Program-made: the position numbers and the translations under genes
Shown: piece by piece, positions 1-9,308 of the stretch
Layout of the letters: every line of letters starts with the position of its first letter
Numbering within the stretch: the stretch's first letter is position 1
Assembly (NCBI GenBank): GCA_903813345.2
Contig: CAIIXF020000011.1
Location: 7,464,571-7,528,570 of the forward strand
Length of the DNA: 64,000 nucleotides
Direction: 5' to 3'
DNA from: Owenia fusiformis
Taxonomy: Eukaryota > Annelida > Polychaeta > Sabellida > Oweniidae
Notes under the pieces: model-generated
What the model saw: only the letters and a program-made list of their open reading frames with translations
Told to the model about the DNA's origin: nothing
The model's database searches: none

Positions 1-1442
1 GTACAGAACTGCTTTGTATAGTTAAGGTTTTACATGATTAAATGTTTTATTTAGTGTGTATATGTATTGAAGACACAGTCATGGGTAATGTTAAAGGATT
101 TTACAGCTTATTTAACCGGAATATCAAGTACATAAATGGCTTAGGAGTAAATAGAAACACAGAGACTTGGTATGATTAGTAGTTTATAACTAAGCTGGAT
201 TGTGAAAACTACAGCAAAACTAAATCTCAATTCATCATTTTTTCATTTTACATCATGAAAATTAAAAATGATCTGCTTTTAACTTTAAGGGACTGATCTA
301 TTCTAAAAATGGTGTGAATTTATATCAATGGGTTAAAGTTTCAGTACAGTGTTGAGTGTTAAAAACTGAAACATAAAGTGCATTTATAAGTTCACTCTTA
401 ATAATTGCAAACTACATTAAGAGCATTTATAAATCCACTCTTAATAAGATATCAGACATGACGAAAAGAAGATCTGTTGTCTTATTTACAATTTCTATTT
501 TATTGTTATTAACAGTTATGTTTATTTTACATTCAACTTTAACTTATTTGCACTGTTACATTTCTTTTAAGGGCACTCATGTTTTTTAACATCACATTTT
601 TGTTGGTCCATACAGCTAGTTCTGAAATATATGGTAACAATGTTTTAATATGTAGATCTGTAAAAAAGCTTTACTTGTACCTATTGTAAATAATAATGTA
701 ATGCCATAATTTGTGTATTCATATCTTTTCATACTAGTATTTAGCTATACTGTACTACTTAAATATTTGTTGATTATTAACCCTTTGAGATGGTTACCCT
801 TTTGAAAGAAAAACTGCTCTACGCATTTATTTAATCTCAATATCAAAACAGCAAAAAACTACCTCGGGATCACCGATCGCCTTGTTTGTCAAATGTTGTT
901 AACCTATTTGGAAATGCTGTAAGGGGGTGACATCTTTTCATCAATGTTAAAACTTTTATATTATGGCCATGTCAATTTGTTAAAATGACTTCAGATTTTT
1001 AAGTTGTAATTGTGATTCAATGTTCAACAAAATAATAGAATTGTCTCATTTTACATCTACCATGATGCCACATTGTACCATTGGAAAGGAACTTGTAATG
1101 TAATAATATATTACCATTGGAAAGAGATTCCCAATGTAATATCTAAAGCAGACTCCCAATTGAATTTTTTGAACTGATTTGCATCATTTACTACTTAAAT
1201 ACTTTGTTTTTATGAAACTTACTCAAAGTTGAAGCAATAGAAATGATATGATCACTTCAATATTTTGTCAAAACTTAAAACTTGTCCTAATCTGCCCTTT
1301 GGGAGTCTCAGCTTTTGTATCTCAACCTTGCAAGTATTTGTATCTTTAATATTATTGGACAGTATGATTATAAATCTTGTATTTTATGTATACTTATATG
1401 AAGACTATGTTATTTTGTCAAATTGTCAATGCATGGCAATGC

Positions 1443-1448
1443 AATAAA
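1443..1448 (+). terminator. Possible polyadenylation signal of an unseen plus-strand gene
   Basis: AATAAA lies in T-rich sequence with a T-rich tail after it. No coding sequence for it is visible in the window, so this is weak. Confidence 0.2.
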
Positions 1449-1696
1449 TTTTTGTAATTATCTGCATATTTTAAATAATTCTTTTGTCCATTCAATGTGA
1501 GTGTCAGAGTGTGTTGGGAATATGAGTTTTTCCTTGCCTATTTTTGCCCCATGCCATCTCCAGATATTTATTCCTCCCATTTGGAGGGTTCCCGATATTC
1601 ATTGCTCATTCACTAATATGTCAGTATATGTATGTTGCTATGGTGAAATTAGAATTGAGTACATTGAATTTAGCACTTCTATTTGCTGTTTTGAAC

Positions 1697-1842
1697 ATTT
1701 GGCGGCTACTTAATTTGGCGGACTTGCAATATTACAATGTATTAATTTACATGGTACTAAAATTACCAGGGAATTTCAAAGCCAGTAAATTTGATGAAGT
1801 TTAACATTTGACAGATCCGCCAAATAAAAACAGCCGCCAAAT
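1697..1842. repeat. Foldback (MITE-like) element with TTTGGCGG ends
   Basis: The left end has ATTTGGCGGCTACTTAATTT followed by a second GGCGGAC. The right end carries GATCCGCCAAAT followed by AGCCGCCAAAT. The arms (about 30 bp each) are inverted copies of one another around a 90 bp centre. There is no coding capacity. Confidence 0.65.
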
Positions 1843-2407
1843 TGAGTAGAAGTACATTAGTTTGAAACTTAACTCTGCACTCGGGTAACTGCTGCAATCG
1901 TAACCTCTTCAAGTTTCAAATCCAGAATATTTTTTGAGATACTTGGTGTTCAGTTCCCAGTGGTCACTAAGAATAAATAAAAATATTGGATGATTTTGTT
2001 CAACTCATACACACAATCATGAAGGTCTAAATAATTGAGAAAGATTTGTATGAATTTATGGCATATTTTATTAATTTTTGCTGAACAGTCACGATGAGTC
2101 AAAAAGACCAACGTTAAGCAAGTATTTACATTCATAAATTTTAATTCCAAATACATGCACAGCATTACAATAACAAGCATTCAATATTTTTCTCACTCCT
2201 CATGAAATTGATCTTTCATTTTTGGTTAAAAAATCTGTAAAACTTGAGAAAATGAAACGGCTATTAGTATTAATAAAAGTACATATGAGAAATACTTCAC
2301 TTCAATTTAATACTTGGTATATTGAAATACTGGAAGAGTGAGTATCCTCGGATCTGTGTGAAAATACATCTTTTTGTAAAACACCAGTGCCATCTTTAAA
2401 TATTTCG

Positions 2408-2480
2408 TTTATTTAATGGATTTTTAAGATAACATCACAGACCACTTCCAAGTACATTTGTGGCTAATACTATTTTTATT
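2408..2480 (-). terminator. Candidate PACRG polyadenylation signals
   Basis: Two minus-strand AATAAA hexamers, at 2475-2480 and 2408-2413, lie about 400 and 470 nt beyond the distal PACRG stop at 2881-2883. They are placed suitably to end the longer transcript. Which one is used is not visible. Confidence 0.35.
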
Positions 2481-2880
2481 GAAAACATTTTAAATTATAG
2501 CCAAGCTTTGAGCTTAGGCTTGACATCCAAGTTATAAAATACAATATTTTTTTATGTTTCATTTACTGTCCAAAGACACCTCACCTGAATTGTCCTGATT
2601 TGAAGTCAATATATGACATCTGTATATATGACATCAATATATGACATCTTTATGTATGTACACTTTCAATATTTTACACTAATAATTTACATATTGTACA
2701 ATGAATAAGCTACCCTCCCAAACTATACCAAGGCAATCATCATTTTAATTAACTCTTTCAAAAATATACAACTCATTATAAATCTTAACCCCCATAAACC
2801 TACTCTGCCTTATCACTGTGATTAAATATGGAAAATGACTTGACAACCATGTCACACTTTGAAAGGGTGCTATACACAAT

Positions 2881-3041
2881 CTAATTGACGATGCAGGACT
2901 CGTAGGTTGGGATGAGATATTTAATGTTTATGAACGCATCTTCGCCACCGTGACGCTCAAACGCTGAGAGAGTTTCACCGACAAGATCCCCAATATTTTC
3001 ACGTCTCTGTTGGCTGTAGTCTATTCCATCTCCTGTGTTCA
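2881..3041 (-). CDS. PACRG: PACRG last exon, distal copy (5b)
   Basis: The acceptor TTTTCAG precedes TGAACACAGGAGATGG. The exon enters in phase 1 and ends in TAG after ESCIVN. That ending resembles the short hydrophobic-Asn tail I associate with the family, so this copy looks ancestral-like. It encodes about 53 residues, nearly identical in length to the copy at 4895-5058. Confidence 0.9.
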
Positions 3042-6000
3042 CTGAAAACACCAAATGTGGATTAAGGGTTAAAGCACACATTTGTTAAATAAAAACACAC
3101 AATATTCATTAAATAATTCAAATAAATGAATTAGTTCAACAGTGTTACCTTGACACAAGGTTATAATAAAAAGCTATCGACAGATTATACAAAGTTACTG
3201 GATTTGTGTAAAATCAAATGATTATCTCTGGTGCCAATGCAGGTGCCTTGGAAAATAGAAATCATGATTTGGGATATTTGTGAATGTTAGGCTTAAATGA
3301 AGAAGCAATATTGATGTCATGTCAATTACACATGTTCTTTGATGTCATGTCTATTACATGTCATGTTCTGTGAAAAAATGATTGTCATTTGCTGTGATGT
3401 AATGTTTCCCTAAGATCTTTTGTGACTTTTGGCATTTATAATTCTTTTATCTTTCTTTTGTTTCTGGTTTTGTTATTTCATTCATTTCTCCAATTTCTGC
3501 ATTTGAAACAAAACTATGACAACATTTTAAAATATAAGAGAGGTTTTGCACGACAAGTTATAAGCTAAAACATATCCACAACCGCATCTCGTTTTAATTG
3601 AACAAGCTTCTATGCTTCAATCTTGTAAATGCGTTACAGGTTTTAGATACGTTGGGCTAAAAACATTGACAATGTGTGAAACCTCACTGTAGGTTCAGTT
3701 GACATTATTATAAAGATGTAAATAAATACCCTGAAAACACAAAGGACTAGTAGATAAAGTTTTTCTTAAGAGATGCAAAGTTAAACTCTTTCAAAAAGGG
3801 TAGGAAAAAGATTGATAGAACAAAGTGGAAAATATGAAAGTATATTATTAAAAATTAAACATCACACCCACACTGTAAGTAAACAACAAACAACAGTTAG
3901 TAAATTACAGGGTGTCCCAGAATTCTCATGAGTTCTGGAACACCCTATATAGTATATGAACTATAAAGTTATGTACATGTATGTTACAACATATCACCAC
4001 CTGGGAAGTGACAAAGAACTGTGGCTTTACAAAATATGTCACCACTTCCTAGTTGTGACATAGTAAATCCCCGGAGTAAATCTGAGTTTGAACAGGAAAT
4101 ATGATGGTGGTCTTAAATTAATGAATATGACTACTATGTATGGTATATTTTATTTAGTACTTGTTAAGTTTTTATTCATAAACAATGATAGTTTTTACAA
4201 AATATACAAAAGTTATATTATGATATGTACAATAAATATTTACATTTCTTAACAACTGAAAGTTCAACATGAAACATCATATTTTATATTACGACGTGAC
4301 TAAACAGCAGCTCCCTCTATATTATGACTTCTTGTAAAATGAATTCTTTACTTGAATTCCATTGTTTGATTCTAAACGTTATAAACTAAATTTAATTCAG
4401 AGAACGAATGTACATTGTATTAATTGTTATGCATTGTCAAAAGAAAGAGTTGAAAAGCTCATGTCGCAGGGACTTAAGTAAATATTTTTATGTGAAATAT
4501 GATTTTCTTCAAAATGCTTAAAAGCAATTGGGTATTTTCCAATGAGGTTTTTTTAAATTTGAGCTTTGGTATTTAAGAGAGAAGATTACAAATCAGTTGA
4601 CATTCAGATTCATTTATGTTGATGTTTTTTCTGTTCATTGATAGAGTCCTTATTATCATTATGAACAATGGATTGCCATTTGGATTCAATGGAGTTCCAA
4701 TGGAATATCAGGGAAATCATGGAATGTCAAACAGCGGTTGTAAAACATTAAAGTCCAAATTGTCTATCATCTGATATCACTTGGGGCAACTAGGGGTAGT
4801 CAATGGACTACAAGGCTTCATAATGTCTCCATTCCTGAATAATCGTTCACTTATGTTGAGCTATTGGACACACATATAACGTCTTTTTTCCTGTCTAACT
4901 ATTGCTCTCACACGATTCATATGTTGGTATGAGATATTTGATATTAATGAAGGCATCCTCTCCACCATGTTTTTCGAAAGCTGTTAGAGTTTCATCGATG
5001 AGGTCACCAATATTTTCTCTTCTTTGTTGGCTGTAGTCTATGCCATCTCCTGTGTTCACTGTTTGAGGAAAGAAAGAAAATATTCTAGTTTCTAACACTA
5101 AATATGCATAATAACTAAGTATTAAATAAGAATTAAGTTAACTAAAATGCGGAACTTACTACTATGTAAACATAACTACAACTACAGTATAAAACATTCA
5201 CCGACTATACTGTACATATAAGCTAAACTACAACCAGGTTTTCATTTTTGGTATGATTGTTACTTACAAGTTCGATAAAACCATTGTCTATTTTTGAAGA
5301 ACAATGACTTGGTACCAAATCGTAAGTTACAACGGTTCCAAAAACAAACCCATAGTAATAACTTATTCCATAAATAAATGATAAAAAGATGTAGATAAAT
5401 ATTTCATTTGGTTCAGAAAGAACTGGCAATTGGATTGTACATCCCAGACCGAAACAATGACTCCCTAAAGAAATCACAAAAGTTCACGACAACTTTTCAC
5501 TGACTGAATAAAATATTTATTGAAAATATCACGATGAACGCCTAAAATTTCAAAGTGAGCAGCCTCTTGTATATCCATTACACATCTTCTTAACAGAAAC
5601 TATGAAATACAAGAGTCATTTTGGCAAAACAACAGATTTTTACGCACGTTTTTTAAACAAAAAAATTCAAGATGAGATATCTGAATTTTAATTTACTTTC
5701 ATAATGTAAAGAGTAAAATTCATGAATTGTCAATTTTCAAGAATTGAATTGTTTTAACAATGAGATAATTGTTCATTCAATACTGAGAGAGAAATACTAA
5801 GCTTCTCAAGGTTTACTAATTGCGTCAATTGATGATTTGCGATCACCGAATGGATTCTGTCTTTTAGTGACGTCACAATTAGGTCACACAGCTTTAGATG
5901 CTTGATTTTGAGAGATTATCTTCTATATTTTGTGCTTTATTGATTTATTTTTCACGAAAGCGTTCTATTTGACTAGATCAACATTCATGCTAAGCACATA

Positions 6001-8922
6001 CCAAGTCTAAGGTCTTACTGACATGATTTAGATAGCGGTTTAGCGCCCCCCGATTTTGACAAAAACGGGGGGCGCTTATAGGCATCAATGTTTAGTATGA
6101 ATTTCACCCAAACTTCGCATATATATAGACATACTCATGATCTAGTCAAATAGGCATACCTGGTAAATATCCGACCCATGGTTTTTATATAAGAAACGAC
6201 AATATTTTTAGCTCAAAACTGCCACGTGTCCGCCATTTCGTGATTCCATCATGTCTAATATCATTTCTATATGATGTCATACCAATAAGACGAAATACGT
6301 GACAACAGTATCCATAAACAAAATTCCTGAATTCTGATCGCAAAAGGTCAATTTATAAGATCATGAAATCATATCATGCTATTACTAAGGGCAATCAGGT
6401 ATATGATATTGCGATGAAAAAATCAATAATACGGCATAGCTGGTAATGTATATTGTATACTGCATGAAAACTAATATACATATATACTTGTTTTTGTAAT
6501 ATTGCTTTATAAATGTCCATTGTGTCATTATTGGCAGAAAATGAGACAGCGAGATAGCATTTGGTGTGTTATCCATATCTGAGAGCTATTATATGTACCT
6601 ATAGTAGGATGTATCATATGTATTATTTTTCATACTAAAACATGCTAGGAAGCAACTGGTAGTTGCAACTAAAGCTACATGCAGCTATGGGGAATACAGT
6701 CCTAACTACATGTACTAACTACTTACTACATACATACTCAGGCAGAATCAGAGATAGAGAGCAACTTATTCAAAACTGTTATGTCATAATATTTTTGGCT
6801 CTTTGAAACTCATTTCGACAAAGATTTCAGCATCCAGTGTTTATGTTTCTACAAATGTTGGTATTCACACCTCTATTGTTGTCTATCACTGATTCTGCTA
6901 TCATCAATACAAGTCAAAATTATCTTGAATAACAAAATTCATGATAATTTTGCATTGATGCATATAGGAGATTCATATTTGGAAGGTATAAAGATGTAGT
7001 GTATGGTGAAATTCATGTGTACTTACAATTTTTACTTTTAAATATGTTAAGTACTGGTAGGATCTGTCTGTAATAGGGTACGAGAGCTTCTCCAATGTGT
7101 TCTCCTGATACAACTAAATGCTGCATTACTTTTAGAGTTGTACACAAAACTTTGGGAGTTCTGGTCTCTAAAGCATCTAAAATAAATAATAAAAAATAAA
7201 TTAATCGTTCATTCATTTTCAATATGCATGTACTTCAGTAGCACATTCAAATGTGATAAATTATATATTCTTCACACATTGCCAAACTGTCAATCAAATT
7301 ATGGGGTTGTATAACTAATATATTATCACATTAATTAAGAACAGCATTTTTGCAATACATAATTACATGTACATTTATAAATCATTTAATAGGAACAGTA
7401 AGATTTATCATGAATCGAATAAATGAAATTCAGGAGCCTAATATGAGATAGCAATAGTCTTGAATAGCATATCAGTAAACATGTTTACAATATTATTTTA
7501 ATGCAATTAAAGAAATTGTAATTCTGTTCGAAATGTACCACATCAAGTGGTATATTCTTTTATGAACTGTGTACATCTAACAGTCCAATGTTCTTACTTT
7601 TTATTGGGATAATGAGCTGTGGGATTACAGGTAATATTTTTGAGCCTCCATGTTCTAACATATCATGTACACCTTGTCTCGCGAAGAATTCATAAGGATG
7701 TGTGGTTTCACGGAGACCATCAAAGAACAATGGTAAATAATGGTGATAGTCTAGTTTTTCAATTTCAACCTGGAATGAAAAAAACAAATTTTTCATTTTT
7801 CAATTTAATTAAAACAATATAATCCTCTTTTAACATCAACATGTTACATGTACATTTAGTATAGAATACAGAATTACAAACGGGATAACTATGCCACACT
7901 ATATGATTAACATATTTGAAGATATATTCAACTTGTGAACTGGATCTTCAGGTTGGTTGGATATTACATCATGATGTTTCATCCATCAAAATGACATATT
8001 CCAGGGTGTTGCGATAATCCAAATATTACACACCTTCCATGCAATCTTGTTGCCTTTTGTGTCATGTTCTAGCGCAATAGGAAAGTCTCCTCTTTCATAA
8101 CACTTTCTGAACTGTGTGGGTGTGGTGTGTCTTGGTTTGAAAGCACCTGCTTTGTGTGGGGATCCAACCTGAAAATATCAAATATAAGTAAGTGGCGGGA
8201 TGGTATGAATTTTTATGACAAAATTAGGCTACACTTAAGACTTTAAAAGAATCAAAATCAATTAAATCGTACATCAAAACTGTAATCAATTCAAACATCT
8301 GTGATGATGCTGAAGGTAGCCAAGCTAACTGCTTATCTAGTCCTACAGTGTATACCAACTATGTATAGGCCTAAAGTAGATTTTATCTAATTTAAAAAAG
8401 AATCATCAAAATCTGAAATCTCACAACAATCTTTTGAATTTGACTCATTTTAGAATCACACAACTTATCACACAGTTGCAGGCCCGTAGCCAGGGGGGGT
8501 TCGCAGGATTCGGGCGAACCCCCCCTGGCCAAAAATTATTTCAAAATCATGCAGTTTTTCACCATTTTGAGCACTTCTCAAGTGATTTTAGCCATATTTG
8601 GGCCAAAATTGTCAAATGTGAACCCCCCCCTGGAAATTTTTGAAAACTGAACCCCCCCTTGGCAAATCCTGGCTACGGGCCTGCAGTTGTGTCTATGTTG
8701 TTACAATGATAGACATAACCAACCATCAGTCTAAAAAGACTTCACAAGCGGATTCCGAGAAGTATCGAACGCTATAAAGGATACAAACAAACAACTTTAA
8801 AGTGAAATCATAAATTGCTAAAATTGTCTGTGGAAAACAAATGCAAGCCTGAGCTTTAAACTTACGTCTGCGTTTTTCATCAAAGATTTGATGGTAAAAG
8901 CATCGTTTGCTTTGGTTGTCAT
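2881..8922 (-). CDS. PACRG: PACRG (parkin co-regulated gene protein), complete, with alternative last exons
   Basis: PACRG is a small armadillo-like helical protein of cilia and flagella. In the family it sits at the inner junction joining the A and B tubules of doublet microtubules. Exons on the minus strand: 8922-8866 (start, 19 codons), 8168-8034, 7769-7598, 7176-7027, then either 5058-4895 or 3041-2881. All introns are GT-AG and the phases (0,0,1,1) agree. The predicted protein is 224 or 225 residues. Recognisable blocks are [64 protein letters not shown] and [17 protein letters not shown]. The start is the only ATG in exon 1 followed by a frame joining exon 2, and the family's longer N-terminal tail is absent. 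It lies head-to-head with MRPS15, and an RFX X-box 131 bp upstream of the ATG fits ciliary regulation. Identity is secure. Confidence 0.95.
3908..3946. repeat. Minimal palindrome with CAGGGTGTCC ends
   Basis: CAGGGTGTCCCAGAA is followed by its near-complement TTCTGGAACACCCT, and TA precedes the left end. It resembles two mariner-type terminal repeats brought together with almost nothing between. A sister copy is at 46497-46535. Confidence 0.55.
3985..4072. repeat. TATGTCACCAC palindromic repeat
   Basis: It contains TATGTCACCACTTCC and GTTGTGACATA as inverted arms, preceded by a related half unit (CATATCACCACCTGGGAAGTGACA). Related copies occur at 22275-22297, 36372-36506 and 37289-37438. Confidence 0.5.
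4895..5058 (-). CDS. PACRG: PACRG last exon, proximal copy (5a)
   Basis: It has the same acceptor context (CAAACAG), the same phase and the same opening TGAACACAGGAGATGG as the copy at 2881-3041. The protein differs at scattered positions ([10 protein letters not shown] versus [10 protein letters not shown]) and ends ESCESNS before TAG. Many codons differ silently while the frame is intact, so both copies look selected. A minus-strand AATAAA at 4149-4154 could end this shorter transcript. Both copies carry a stop, so they must be alternative, not sequential. Confidence 0.88.
6043..6075. repeat. GC-rich perfect hairpin
   Basis: GCGCCCCCCG and CGGGGGGCGC form a 10 bp perfect stem around a 13 nt T/A-rich loop, in otherwise AT-rich intron sequence. 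Flanking bases (TTTA on the left, TTATA on the right) extend it imperfectly. It could be the core of a short palindromic element; function is unknown. Confidence 0.6.
6741..6899. repeat. Inverted repeat with GGCAGAATCAG ends
   Basis: GGCAGAATCAGAGATAGAGA on the left pairs with TCTATCACTGATTCTGC on the right, about 160 bp overall. A similar end pair occurs at 9679-10060, suggesting one element family. Confidence 0.45.
8479..8683. repeat. CAGGCCCGTAGCCAGG inverted-repeat element, copy 1
   Basis: It is a 205 bp element with 16 bp terminal inverted repeats (CAGGCCCGTAGCCAGG and CCTGGCTACGGGCCTG). It is flanked by a 6 bp direct repeat, CAGTTG, at 8473-8478 and 8684-8689, which looks like a target-site duplication. 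Poly-C and poly-G runs sit just inside the ends. It lies in PACRG intron 1. Other copies: 18085-18300, 32740-33005 and a decayed one near 45600-45765. Confidence 0.85.
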
Positions 8923-9052
8923 GTTCCTGGTTTCTGTTATAACTTTTAAATATCTTTTTGAATGGCGTGTAACGCGCCTTATTTGCAATTTTCAACTTAT
9001 CCTTCTACGTTCGATGCCAACTAATTCCAAAATGGAGGTCAAAATAACATAA

Positions 9053-9067
9053 GTTGCTCATAGCAAC
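9053..9067. promoter_or_regulatory. RFX X-box
   Basis: GTTGCTCATAGCAAC matches the imperfect palindrome bound by RFX factors (GTTGCY, 1-3 nt, RGCAAC), with both half sites complete. It is 131 bp upstream of the PACRG ATG. X-boxes at this distance are typical of ciliary genes, which matches PACRG's role. Occupancy is inferred, not shown. Confidence 0.8.
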
Positions 9068-9106
9068 CTAGAAATGTCAGGAGCCCGGATGTAAAATGTT
9101 TACAAC

Positions 9107-9114
9107 TGACGTCA
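9107..9114. promoter_or_regulatory. Cyclic-AMP response element (CRE)
   Basis: TGACGTCA is the full palindromic CREB/ATF consensus, followed by CG. It lies about midway between the two start codons, so it could serve either gene. Confidence 0.65.
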
Positions 9115-9308
9115 CGTAGTTATAACAACAAAATAAATCGGATCTTTCCGTCAACACTCGGTATAATTCGGAAATTTAATGGCGACTTCCGTTTTGGGCG
9201 AAAATATGTGATTTGCCTTAAATAAATCAGTTTTAACCAATATCCACTGGGTTTTTACAACTTCTTTGAACATACGGTATAAACGTATAATCCATCAAAC
9301 CTTCAAAC

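Larger units (their letters stand above)
1..2880. other. Gene-free stretch downstream of PACRG
   Basis: I see no convincing coding exon on either strand; open frames here are short, lack family resemblance and are expected by chance at this base composition. A plus-strand AATAAA at 1443-1448 could end the 3' UTR of a plus-strand gene lying to the left. Minus-strand AATAAA signals (TTTATT on the plus strand) at 2475-2480 and 2408-2413 could end the PACRG transcript about 400-470 nt after its distal stop. One inverted-repeat element lies at 1697-1842, and a short triple repeat of ATATATGACATC lies near 2605-2650. Confidence 0.5.
3042..4894. other. Spacer between the two PACRG terminal exons
   Basis: No coding exon is seen. 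It holds two small palindromes (3908-3946 and 3985-4072) and a short repeat of GATGTCATGTCAATTAC near 3310-3365. If exon 5a is used this is 3' UTR and intergenic sequence; if 5b is used it is intron. Confidence 0.5.
5059..7026 (-). other. PACRG intron 4
   Basis: No coding exon is visible. It contains a GC-rich perfect hairpin at 6043-6075 and an inverted repeat at 6741-6899 with GGCAGAATCAG ends. The rest is unremarkable AT-rich sequence. Confidence 0.55.
8923..9308. promoter_or_regulatory. Bidirectional PACRG/MRPS15 promoter region
   Basis: Only 386 bp separate the two divergent start codons, so both promoters and 5' leaders must share it. Visible candidate sites are an RFX X-box (9053-9067), a full CRE (9107-9114), an ETS-like ACTTCCGTTTT near 9186 and YY1-like AAAATGG/TAATGGCG near 9030 and 9178. 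There is no obvious TATA box at a sensible position for either gene, as expected for housekeeping-type divergent promoters. Confidence 0.7.

Noticed and set aside
7027-7060. Alternative PACRG exon 4 donor GTAAAA upstream of GTAAGT
   Set aside because: Using GTAAGT at the end of the exon restores the family's spacing before GDGIDYSQQ; the other would delete three residues.
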